Origin: Aureispira sp. CCB-QB1
Lineage (GTDB): Bacteria > Bacteroidota > Bacteroidia > Chitinophagales > Saprospiraceae
Direction: 5' to 3'
Assembly (NCBI RefSeq): GCF_000724545.1
Contig: NZ_JHBV01000016.1
Span: 186,001-250,000 of the forward strand
Length of the DNA stretch: 64,000 nucleotides
In this document: positions 43,893 to 53,500 of the stretch, piece by piece
How the letters are laid out: each line of letters starts with the position of its first letter
How positions within the stretch are numbered: the stretch's first letter is position 1
Made by a program: the position numbers and the translations under genes
Notes under the pieces: model-generated
What the model was told of the DNA's origin: nothing
Database searches by the model: none
Seen by the model: only the letters and a program-made list of their open reading frames with translations

Positions 43893-45359
43893 TTAGTTAC
43901 CTGTAGTGTCTTGTACTGTTGAATCAACAGATACTGATACAGGCTCTTTTGGAGTTATTTTAACACTATTAGCAATTGCTTTAGCTTCTTCTAATTTTGC
44001 ATTAGATTCTGCTACTGATGTTGTTGTACGAGCTACTTTTTGAATAGGTTTTAGTTGATTCATTGCAGCTTCTGCATTGTTATAATCAGCAGATCCTAAT
44101 TCAGCATTATTTCTCATTTCTCTCATCTTGTTCATGTAAACATTGACACGAAGCTTGTTTTCTACTAATTTTTCTAAATCAGCAGTTTTACCTTTTAGAG
44201 GATCTTTGTCTGTGTTAAAAATTTTAGAGAAGTACTGAGATTTTACAGAACCTGGTACATAAGTATAAGTTGTTTCACCACCATTTGCAGAATCTACAAC
44301 CTCTTCCAATTTACCACCTTCTTGCTCATCCAACCAATCCAAGTATTCTTCTTCAGAAACAATTTTAACCAAGTTTCTCATACTGTAGTGGCCATTACCA
44401 CAAAGCTCAGCACAAGCTAACTCGTAGTTAAACATTTCCCAACGTTGCTTTGTATCGTCTTTTTTGTCTGGAACTTGCCACTCTGGCTGTTGACTCAAAC
44501 GACGACGCATAGAATCTGTTGTTACGGTTGGTGTGAAGTTAAAGTAAGTTGGCATACCAGGAACAGCATCTGTTTTAACACGCATATCACGGATGTAGAA
44601 GTTGTGCAATACATCACGAGCAGTAATGCGAACGCGAACAGGTTTTCCTACAGGAAGTACGATCTCAGTAGTCATGAAATCATCCATGTTTTTCTCATCT
44701 GTCCAAGTTTGTCCCAATTGGTTGGCACTATTAATTTGTGTAAAGTATTTTGTACCAATTTTCCCATCACGACCAGGATAACGCAAGTACCACAAGAACT
44801 GTGTTCCTGTTGCTTCGATTTCCAAGTATTCTCCATCCTCTTCTGGTAAAATAACACTTACAGAATCTTCTGGCAAGTCCAACATAATTTTATTCCAAGC
44901 TTGTAATCCACCTACTACCAAGAAAGTCATTACAACAGAAGGAATAATCATCCACACCATTTCTAGTGTTTCATTGTGCGCCCAATAAAGACCAATTTTT
45001 CCTTGTTTACCTTTGTATTTCCAAGCAAACCAGAATAATGCAATGTGCGTTAATACAAATACGATAAATGTAAAGAACAACGTAAGATTAAATAAGTAAT
45101 CTACTTCTGGTCCATGCTTTGATGCAGCAATATTAGGTCCCCATCCTAGAGTTGTTGGGATGTAGTAGATAAAAGAAACCACACACACCGATAAGAAGGT
45201 AACCATAAATACCATTCCTAAACCAGTGTGGAACTTATTGATCTCATCTTGTTCTGCTGGGTCGTTACGTACTATAGATGCTAGTTCTCTAGCTTTTCCT
45301 ACCTGCACGATAAATACAGCCAATAAAATGACACATAATGCCCCGATTGTAAATCCCAT
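43893..45359 (-). CDS. ctaC: Cytochrome c oxidase subunit II with extra N-terminal helices and a long C-terminal tail
   Basis: 488 residues. The CuA site is intact: CAELCGNGHYSM (about 330), with the upstream His in LHNFYIRDMRV. Four N-terminal helices are present, instead of the usual two (IGALCVILLAVFIV, VFMVTFLSVCVVSFIYY and two more), which I recall from other Bacteroidota. There is no heme c motif CxxCH in the tail, so this is a caa3-like cluster member without a fused cytochrome; the ACIII probably donates electrons directly or through ActE. The ~130-residue C-terminal tail is hydrophilic and coiled-coil-like. It starts at ATG 45359. Confidence 0.93.
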   Translation of the reverse strand: MGFTIGALCVILLAVFIVQVGKARELASIVRNDPAEQDEINKFHTGLGMVFMVTFLSVCVVSFIYYIPTTLGWGPNIAASKHGPEVDYLFNLTLFFTFIVFVLTHIALFWFAWKYKGKQGKIGLYWAHNETLEMVWMIIPSVVMTFLVVGGLQAWNKIMLDLPEDSVSVILPEEDGEYLEIEATGTQFLWYLRYPGRDGKIGTKYFTQINSANQLGQTWTDEKNMDDFMTTEIVLPVGKPVRVRITARDVLHNFYIRDMRVKTDAVPGMPTYFNFTPTVTTDSMRRRLSQQPEWQVPDKKDDTKQRWEMFNYELACAELCGNGHYSMRNLVKIVSEEEYLDWLDEQEGGKLEEVVDSANGGETTYTYVPGSVKSQYFSKIFNTDKDPLKGKTADLEKLVENKLRVNVYMNKMREMRNNAELGSADYNNAEAAMNQLKPIQKVARTTTSVAESNAKLEEAKAIANSVKITPKEPVSVSVDSTVQDTTGN

Positions 45360-45450
45360 GTCTTTTATATTGTTTAAAAGGTATAACCTTTAAATTAAAA
45401 TATTCATTGTTTTATTAATTACTAATAGATGCTTCTAATATCGCGTTCTA

Positions 45451-47067
45451 TTAGTGTGCGTCTCTTTCTGGTCCGATTCCAGTATCATAATGCTCACTCT
45501 CCAAGATATATGGATCGTTTGGTGGATACAATGGTGCACGACTCAATGCAGTGAATGTTACAAATAAGAACAAGCCTAAGAAACCTAACATTGTTCCAAT
45601 TTCTAGTGCTCCAGGGAAGTGTACTCCTAGCAAGAATTGAGGTTCTGCATGATGTGCATGATCTCCGTGTGCATGATCATCGTGTCCTGCTGCTGCATGA
45701 CCGTGATTGTCATCATGATCGTGTCCAGCATCTGTTGTAGCATGATCGTCATGGTTATGATTGTCTGTATGTGTATCGTGATTATGCTCTGCATTTGTAT
45801 TAACATCATCTCCATTGCTATGATCGTTTCCATGGTCATGGCCATGTTGATCGTCTTGATAAGTTGTTAAAACAGCTTTAGGAGCTTCGTTGATGTGGTA
45901 AGTGTTCTCACTGTGTGTATCTCCATGGTCACCATGTCCAGCGTGAGACAAGTGTTGAGCATGCTCGTAGTTATACCAAACACCAGGCTTAATCATTTGA
46001 TAAAAGTCTACCCAATGTCCAATAAATACTAGTCCAGCAACAAACCCTAGTGTCCCCAATGTACGTTTAGAGTTGTTCATCATCAAGATGAAGAAAGGAC
46101 CAACAAAGTTCATTAATAAATTAGCAAAGAAAACAACTTTGAATTGCTCAAAACGAATAAAGAAGTACTGAGTTTCCTCACCGTTGTTAGCGTACCAAAT
46201 TAACATAAATTGAGAGAACCACAAATAAGTCCAAAATACGCTAAATCCAAAGATATATTTTCCAATATCATGCATATGCTCATCTGTGAATTTTTGTAGC
46301 AAACCTCTTCCTCTCAAGAAGATGATAAGCATAAAAGTCATAGCCATCATAGCTACCCACATAGATACGGTTACGTACCAAGCAAATAGAGTAGAGTACC
46401 AGTGAGTATCTACTGACATTACCCATTGCCAGATAACGTAAGCACTAGAAAAACCACCTATTGGCAAAAATGCTGCTGCATAGATACGGTTTTTTCTTAC
46501 GTTTTCAGGAACAGGATTATCTGTTGTAACAACATAAGGAGTAGAATCCTCATTGATAGAGATTTTTCTAAACATTACAGCAAAGAAAGTCCATGCTAAC
46601 ACAACCACTACAGTCAATAAGTAAGCGATAGGGTTAACAAAAGCAGACTTGTGAAAAGCCAATGGATCAAAGTTCGCACTTTCTACATTTAGATAATCTT
46701 GGTTGTTCCACAAGTACAATAATTCTGTACCATTTGCGTGCATGTATATCGCTATTCCTAAGATTAAAAATAAGATAGCTCCTACCCACAAGAAGCTCAT
46801 AATCGCTTCAGGGATACGTTTAAACATTGCAACCCATCCACCCCATGCCAAAGCATGTGCTGCTAAGAATAGAACTGCTGTAAATGCAATTCCTGTGAAA
46901 AACACGGAATTGTGCAAGTAATTAGTCCAAAAACGCATGTGATGCATATCCTCAGGACCACTGATGTAGGACCAGCCTAAACAGACGGCACCAATAACCA
47001 TCAGTACGATGGTAAACAGCTTGGTTTTTCCGTCAAAGACAAAAGTTTCGTTGTTATGATTGCTCAT
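45451..47067 (-). CDS. actF: Alternative complex III subunit ActF, with a His/Asp-rich insertion
   Basis: 538 residues of the ActF family, a quinol-oxidising-complex membrane subunit, with about ten helices (LFTIVLMVIGAVCLGWS, IPEAIMSFLWVGAILFLILG, SSAYVIWQWVMSVDTHWYST and more). Between about residues 366 and 476 is a long segment of His, Asp, Gly and Asn (HGDHGDTH, HGHDHGNDHSNGDD, HNHDTHTDNHNHDDHATTD) before the final helix. That region is likely a soluble loop, perhaps metal-chelating. The gene is the last of the act block, 91 bases before ctaC. ATG start at 47067. Confidence 0.92.
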   Translation of the reverse strand: MSNHNNETFVFDGKTKLFTIVLMVIGAVCLGWSYISGPEDMHHMRFWTNYLHNSVFFTGIAFTAVLFLAAHALAWGGWVAMFKRIPEAIMSFLWVGAILFLILGIAIYMHANGTELLYLWNNQDYLNVESANFDPLAFHKSAFVNPIAYLLTVVVVLAWTFFAVMFRKISINEDSTPYVVTTDNPVPENVRKNRIYAAAFLPIGGFSSAYVIWQWVMSVDTHWYSTLFAWYVTVSMWVAMMAMTFMLIIFLRGRGLLQKFTDEHMHDIGKYIFGFSVFWTYLWFSQFMLIWYANNGEETQYFFIRFEQFKVVFFANLLMNFVGPFFILMMNNSKRTLGTLGFVAGLVFIGHWVDFYQMIKPGVWYNYEHAQHLSHAGHGDHGDTHSENTYHINEAPKAVLTTYQDDQHGHDHGNDHSNGDDVNTNAEHNHDTHTDNHNHDDHATTDAGHDHDDNHGHAAAGHDDHAHGDHAHHAEPQFLLGVHFPGALEIGTMLGFLGLFLFVTFTALSRAPLYPPNDPYILESEHYDTGIGPERDAH

Positions 47068-47130
47068 TGTATATAAAAGTTATACTTGTTTTAATCTTAG
47101 ATTACGCTTTATTGAAAACTAAATAAATTG

Positions 47131-48255
47131 TTATTGAACAATCTTTAGCTCTGTTCTTCTATTTTGTTTTTTTCCTTCTTCTGTATCATTCGATGCTACA
47201 GGTTGAGTGTCTCCATATCCTTTGTAAGACAAACGCTCTGCAACAATGTTATGATCAAGCAAATACTGGTATACAGCTTGTGCTCTTGCCGTTGACAACT
47301 CAAGGTTTTCAGTAGAATCTCCTGAATTATCTGTGTGACCACTAATTTCGATTTTCACAGTAGGGTTAGCTTCCAATAAAGCTACCAAAGTATTTAGTGT
47401 CTTTGAAGAAGCAGATTGTAATTCAGCATTCCCTGAATTGTATAATACATTGTCCAAGTTAATTTTCAAATCTTGTACATCATGATTGGCTTTCAATTCG
47501 CTAATCATAGCATTAAAAGACTCCTCTAAAGAAGGTTTTGGAGATACATTAACATTACCTGTTGGATTGTATTCTTTTCCAGCTTTAGCTGCCTGCATAG
47601 AACGAATATAGTGAATTACTTTCCAACGTTCCATTGGAGACATTTTATCAGCATGAGATTGCATCATACCTTTTCCATGCAAAATAGCGTTTAAGAAGCG
47701 ACCATCTGTAGCAGTACTAAATTCCTCATTAACTAAGTTAGCAGGTTTAGCACTATATTTTCCTTCTCCCTCATTATACAACACACCATTTCCATCAGCT
47801 TCTTCACCATGACATACTTCACAGTTAATAGAGTACAATGTAGCACCGTCTGTCAAAACTCTTTCTAATTCTGCTTTAGAAGTTGGTTTAATTTCATTTT
47901 GGATGCTAGCATCTGCCATCATCATATCTCTTACTTTTTCTTGAAGAGCCACGTGAGTTTCGTCAGCAGAAGTTCTATAATCTTCTAAGTTTTGGTATTT
48001 AGAAGGCAAGTAACCACGAGCTACGGTTCCTTTCACAGGTTTACGAGGACCAGCATAAGCTCTATAAGCTTCTTCTCCATCCCAAGTATTATTATAATAA
48101 TAACTACTGTAGTTTGCTTCGTATGCAATGGAATGTGACATATCTGGCATGTATTCACTACCAGTATCATCACCACCAGCACGACCACAGCTCCATAACA
48201 AAAGACTAGCCAGACCAACGGTAGCCAATGAATATATGCTTGTTAGATTTTTCAT
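47131..48255 (-). CDS. actE: Alternative complex III subunit ActE fused to an OmpA-like domain
   Basis: 374 residues. A lipoprotein signal (LASLLLWSCGRAGG; Cys about residue 23) is followed by a class I cytochrome c domain with one CEVCH heme motif (about 145-149) and a likely axial Met in HGKGMMQSHADKM. From about 265 to the end is an OmpA/MotB-type peptidoglycan-binding domain: LDNVLYNSGNAELQSAS, ISGHTDNSGDSTENLELSTA and LSYKGYGDTQPVASNDTEEGK, with the GHTD and RRTEL motifs. Normal ActE is only a mono-heme lipoprotein, so this is a fusion. It may tether the complex to the cell wall. Order actD-actE-actF is as expected. Confidence 0.9.
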   Translation of the reverse strand: MKNLTSIYSLATVGLASLLLWSCGRAGGDDTGSEYMPDMSHSIAYEANYSSYYYNNTWDGEEAYRAYAGPRKPVKGTVARGYLPSKYQNLEDYRTSADETHVALQEKVRDMMMADASIQNEIKPTSKAELERVLTDGATLYSINCEVCHGEEADGNGVLYNEGEGKYSAKPANLVNEEFSTATDGRFLNAILHGKGMMQSHADKMSPMERWKVIHYIRSMQAAKAGKEYNPTGNVNVSPKPSLEESFNAMISELKANHDVQDLKINLDNVLYNSGNAELQSASSKTLNTLVALLEANPTVKIEISGHTDNSGDSTENLELSTARAQAVYQYLLDHNIVAERLSYKGYGDTQPVASNDTEEGKKQNRRTELKIVQ

Positions 48256-48287
48256 TTCTATTTCGAATTATTCTTTAGTTTTTAATA

Positions 48288-48821
48288 TTAGATATCTTTA
48301 GTGTGAACTTCTTCTGCACTAGTTCTTTCCAATAATACAGAAAGTGCCTCTACCTCTTCTTTTGAACTGTGTGATACATCAAAAGCGATGCAAAACTTGT
48401 CGTCCGTAATTCTTGGATCTAAATATGGATTCTCAACTCCAAATCCTAATCCACATACAAGGTAGAAGGTAATAACCATTCCCACTGCTGCCATCAATAC
48501 CGTAAACTCAAACGTAATTGGAATAAATGCAGGAACAGAAAAATAAGGCTTTCCACCAAAAATAATCGGCCAATCACGGGTAAATACCCAAGACATGAAA
48601 CCAAAGGCTAAAGTTGTACCCGTCATTCCATACAAAAATCCTGCAATATGCAAGCGAGACTCGCTCAAGCCCAATACAGGGTCCAAACCGTGTACTGGAA
48701 AAGGAGTGTACACATCCATAATTTCAGCATCTTCTTTTTTGATTTGCTTGATTGCTGACATAAGGATTTCCTCATCATTGTACAAGCCGTATAGCACTTT
48801 TTTATTTAATACTCTTTTCAT
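48288..48821 (-). CDS. actD: Alternative complex III subunit ActD (DUF3341)
   Basis: 177 residues with two central membrane helices (LHIAGFLYGMTGTTLAFGFM and FEFTVLMAAVGMVITFYLV). The N-terminal VLYGLYNDEEILMSAIKQI and the MDVYTPFPVHGLD segment are characteristic of DUF3341/ActD. It is a small accessory subunit with no redox cofactor. It lies in the usual place between actC and actE, with spacings of 32-50 bases, so it is on the same transcript. Length is normal for the family. Confidence 0.94.
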   Translation of the reverse strand: MKRVLNKKVLYGLYNDEEILMSAIKQIKKEDAEIMDVYTPFPVHGLDPVLGLSESRLHIAGFLYGMTGTTLAFGFMSWVFTRDWPIIFGGKPYFSVPAFIPITFEFTVLMAAVGMVITFYLVCGLGFGVENPYLDPRITDDKFCIAFDVSHSSKEEVEALSVLLERTSAEEVHTKDI

Positions 48822-48871
48822 GCTTAATCTATATTTATACTAGGCGTTTGCCTAAGAGATTGCTTAATTGT

Positions 48872-50488
48872 TTATTTATCGTCTTTTTCAGAATCTTCTC
48901 CATCTTCAAAATTCAAATCTTCTTTGAAGTCTTCGATGGTTTTATCTTCAGGATTATCTCCTATCAATACATCTACGTCAGACTCTAAAACTGTAGACGT
49001 TTTTGTATCAGGAGCTGTTCCAGTCAAATTTTGAGGAGTTTGAACATGACCGTGTGTCATGTGCTCATCGTGATCATGGTGGTGCAAACCAGCATTGATT
49101 TCACCAGTTTTTTCTGCTACAGCAGGACCCACATATTGATCACCAGAAGATTTTAAGATAGACTTAATCTCTGCTACAGCTACTACAGGAGCGACACGCA
49201 TAAAGATTAGGTAAAGTGTACCAAACAATCCAAAAGTAAATAGATAAATACCAATTTCTACCCAAGATGGAGTGTAGTAACTCCAGCTAGATGGAATGAA
49301 ATCTCTTGCTAGTGTTGTTGCGATAATTACAAAACGCTCGAACCACATACCAATATTTACAACAATAGATAAAACAAATGTCCACACTAAAGAACGTCTG
49401 ATTGAGCGGAACCAGAAGAATTGTGGAGAGATTACGTTACATCCCATCATCGCTGCATAAGCCCACCAATAAGGTCCCACAGCACGATTGTAGAATGCGT
49501 ATTGCTCATAAATATATCCTGAATACCAAGCAACAAACAACTCTGTCAAATAAGCAACCCCTACTATTGATCCTGTCAATACGATTACTTTGTTCATCGA
49601 CTCGATGTGCTCGATTGTAATATAGTCTTCTAATTTAAGGATAGATCTTGTGATAATCATCAAGGTACATACCATTGCAAATCCTGAGAAGATTGCCCCT
49701 GCTACGAAGTAAGGAGGGAAAATAGTTGTATGCCAACCAGGGATTACAGAAGTAGCAAAGTCAAATGATACAATCGTATGTACAGAAAGTACCAAAGGAG
49801 TTGCCAAACCTGCCAATACTAAAGATAAAGACTCCCAACGTTGCCAGTGCTTAGCTGAACCAGTCCATCCCATTGACAAGAAATTGTAAATTTTCTTTCT
49901 AAATCCTTTTGCACGGTCACGGATGGTGGCAAAATCAGGTACCAAACCAGTATACCAGAACAATAAAGACACTGTAAAATAAGTACTAATCGCAAATACG
50001 TCCCACAAAAGAGGAGAGTTAAAGTTTACCCATAAAGGTCCACGTGTATTTGGATAAGGAAATACAAAGAATGCCATCCACATACGTCCCATGTGAATTC
50101 CAGGGAAGAATGCTGCACAAATTACAGCAAAAATTGTCATCGCCTCAGCAGCACGGTTTACACCAGTACGCCATTTTTGACGGAATAATAATAAGATGGC
50201 AGAAATCAAGGTTCCTGCGTGACCAATACCTACCCACCATACAAAGTTAGTGATATCCCATCCCCAACCAATCGTACGGTTCAAATTCCAAGTACCGATA
50301 CCAAACCATAAGGTAAAGAAAACGGCAATACCACCAAAGGCCAAAAGCCCTAAGCTACCTAGCAAACAAAGCACCCATCCCATTCCTGGTAATTGCTCCG
50401 TAGGAGAACAGATATCCTCTGTTATTTGATGATACGTCTTGCTGCCCGTTACTAATGGTGGGCGAACATTTGATACAACTGCGCTCAT
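48872..50488 (-). CDS. actC: Alternative complex III subunit ActC (NrfD/PsrC-like quinol-binding membrane protein)
   Basis: 538 residues, NrfD/PsrC superfamily, with about ten helices (LLAFGGIAVFFTLWFGI, ITNFVWWVGIGHAGTLISAIL, FPYPNTRGPLWVNFNSPLLWD). It is the main quinol-oxidation and proton-path subunit of ACIII, sister to ActF. The C-terminus is a His- and Asp/Glu-rich tail (HHHDHDEHMTHGH, and a final EDFKEDLNFEDGEDSEKDDK), which is unusual. It follows actB by 60 bases and overlaps no other gene. ATG at 50488. Confidence 0.95.
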   Translation of the reverse strand: MSAVVSNVRPPLVTGSKTYHQITEDICSPTEQLPGMGWVLCLLGSLGLLAFGGIAVFFTLWFGIGTWNLNRTIGWGWDITNFVWWVGIGHAGTLISAILLLFRQKWRTGVNRAAEAMTIFAVICAAFFPGIHMGRMWMAFFVFPYPNTRGPLWVNFNSPLLWDVFAISTYFTVSLLFWYTGLVPDFATIRDRAKGFRKKIYNFLSMGWTGSAKHWQRWESLSLVLAGLATPLVLSVHTIVSFDFATSVIPGWHTTIFPPYFVAGAIFSGFAMVCTLMIITRSILKLEDYITIEHIESMNKVIVLTGSIVGVAYLTELFVAWYSGYIYEQYAFYNRAVGPYWWAYAAMMGCNVISPQFFWFRSIRRSLVWTFVLSIVVNIGMWFERFVIIATTLARDFIPSSWSYYTPSWVEIGIYLFTFGLFGTLYLIFMRVAPVVAVAEIKSILKSSGDQYVGPAVAEKTGEINAGLHHHDHDEHMTHGHVQTPQNLTGTAPDTKTSTVLESDVDVLIGDNPEDKTIEDFKEDLNFEDGEDSEKDDK

Positions 50489-50548
50489 AAAATTTATGTT
50501 TTTATCTAAATTGTATTTATCTACTTTCTATTCTATTAATTTCTCTTA

Positions 50549-53500
50549 CTAAGCAAAGTTTTCATCTTTGTTTACTACTTTCATTAAGTAGTTCACAGAA
50601 GAACGAACGTTGGTTTCTTCCAATGGAATGTACGCACGTTGTGTTCTTTGCAATTTATAAACTTCACTGTTTGGATTGTTGTCATCACCAAAGACAATAG
50701 CTCCAGTAGAACAAGCTTGTGCACAAGCTGGAGTTACATCAGAATCTTTTAGTTTACGACCTTCTACCTTCGCAGCCAATTTACCTTCTTGAATACGTTG
50801 AATACAGAAGCTACATTTTTCAATTACTCCACGAGTACGAACCGTTACGTCTGGGTTTAAGACCATACGAGTCAAGTTATCGTTCATGTAGTTATAACTT
50901 TCTGCATCGTCAATTCCTCTGTTCATGTCTACCTCGTTAGAAGGGAAAATATCCGCAGATGTATAATCCAACCAGTTGAAACGACGTACTTTAAATGGAC
51001 AGTTGTTCGCACAGTAACGTGTACCTACACAACGGTTATAAGTCATCTGGTTTAAACCTTCTGAACTATGGTTGGTTGCTGCAACTGGACAAACATTCTC
51101 ACAAGGAGCATTATCACAGTGCTGACACATCATTGGCATATAAACAGCATTTGGTGTTTCTTCATTTCCATAGAAATAACGGTCAATTCTCAACCAAGTC
51201 ATCTCATGAATGTTATTCACCTCAAATTTACCAACTACAGGAACGTTGTTTTCAGCCATACAAGCTACCGTACAAGCTCCACATCCAGTACAAGAGTTTA
51301 AATCTACAGCCATTCCCCAGTGGTGTCCCATTCCGTAGAACTCCTTGCGGTCAGGATATAAACCTTTGCTATTTAGATATTGATAACCTTTGCGTTTTTC
51401 TGCTAATTCTTTTACATCCTTAGCTACTTCTTTAGCCGTAGAGTGGAAGAAAACAGAACGATCAATCAAAGCACCTTGGAAACCTTCATTATGCTCATCT
51501 ACATTGAATGGCTTCTCTTCGCCAGTAGCATAAGTATGCATTTTAGTTTTTCCTGTTGCTTCATCTGTTGTTGTCAAACCATAAGTATGGTGCATTTGCA
51601 CACAGGCAAACAAACCATCGTGCCCTTCATATTCTGATACAGAACCAGCACCAGCATAACTAAAGCCTTTGATAGCAGGGAACAAGTCTGTTCCTACTCC
51701 ATTACCCGCCTTACCTGCTCTAGTACGTCCATATCCTAAGGCAATAGAAACAGTGTTGTCCATTTGACCAAATGTACGGAATACAGGCAATTGATAAGGT
51801 TTTCCATCTATGGTAATTGTAGCAATATCACCATCTTTCAAGTTATTCAAAGAAGTGTATCCAGAACCACCATCCCATTTTAATGGAATTTGAATGAAGT
51901 TATCCCAAGTAGTACGCATAATAGGATCTGGCATTTCTTGCAACCAAGGATTGTTGGCATGCTGTCCAGCTCCTAATTGTACACTTTCGTAGAATGTTAC
52001 TTCTAGTCCATCTGATTTCTTTTGAGATAAAGCCGCAACTGCTCCAACTATACCCAAGTTACTAGGTTCTGGAGTAGGCTCTACATCTGTAGGAAGCTCT
52101 GGAGTGTTCGCATCTACGACAGGCGTTTCGATTATATTTTCAACAATTGGAGAGCTTGTTTTAAACCATCCATTGTGTAATGTATTATTCCAGAAAGATT
52201 GGAACGTCATGTAATCACTTTGAGCAGGGAACATTTTGTTCTTCCAAGTCTCTTTCATGAAATCATGATACGTAGTTGATATTCCAGCCCAAGCTAACAA
52301 AGACTCTCCTGCTTGACGGGTGCTAAACAAAGGCGCAATAGTTGGTTGAACAACATATATTTCACCTTTTTTAGGTTCAGCATCACCCCAAGCCTCCAAG
52401 GTATGGTGGTCTGGTGCTACGTATTTACATAAAGCAGCTGTTTCATTCAAGGTTAAACCTAGAGATACAGACATTCCTACTTTTGGAAGTGCCGTAGCAA
52501 AATCAGCAGCCATGCCAGGAATATCATAAGCTGGGTTAGCACCATCGCAAACGATGATTGCATTAACAGCACCACTTTTCATATCGTTTACCAAAGCTTG
52601 AACAGCAGCATCGCGCCCCAAACGTTGTTTAGAGTGCATATCTTTTGTCAAAGTCATGGTAGCATTAACAGCACCTAACATTTCGTTGATTGCATTAACG
52701 GTCATTTGGATGTTAACATCATTGATACCGCAAACGACCAATGCTTTGCGAGCATTTGCAACTAATTTTTTAGCAGTATCTTTAATTGCTTTAGGAGCTT
52801 TTTTCCATGCAAATGATGGTGTAAATCCTAATGCAGCAGCACTGTTTCCAGTTTCTTTTGCTACTTCTGTATACAACATTCCAACAGCAGCCCCCCATTC
52901 AGAAGGTTTGATCAATACTCTATGATCTGCGTTAGAACCTGTTAACGACATACGAGATTCAAATTGGATGTGCGTAGACATTGTCTTGTCTGCCCCTACT
53001 TTGATATCTTGGTCTGTTACTTTACGATTTTTGATATAATCTTTAGAGTACTCTACTGGAGAAACCCAAGTACCTAAAAAGTCTGCCTCAATTCCGACTA
53101 CACACATTGCTTTATCAAAGTGGTATGCTGGAATCCAAGGCTTGTTGTACATTTTTTCGTTTGCCTCAATGATTGCAGAGTAAGAAATCGGGTCATATTG
53201 CACCAATTGTGCGCTAGGATATTTGCCTTTAAACGCTTCTACTGCTGCTTTAAAAGTAGGACTATTATTAGTATGAGAAACGATGCGAATTTGACCATTC
53301 AAACCTGCTTTAACAGCTTTGTCTAAGTCAGCCCAAGACAACATTGCCTTAGCTTCTGCTTCATTTCTTTGTTTTGTATTTTTGATTTTTTCTGCCTCTA
53401 ACAACTTAGCAACATCTCCAGCCCCTTTAAGACGGTTGGTATCATATAGTTCTAAGATAGAAGCTTGACTTCTAGCACAAGTACCTCCTTCTGTAAAAGT

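Noticed and set aside
45637-45870. Plus-strand open frame of Met/Ile/Val-rich sequence
   Set aside because: It is the antisense shadow of the His/Asp-rich coding region in actF; such composition is expected from GAT/CAT codons.
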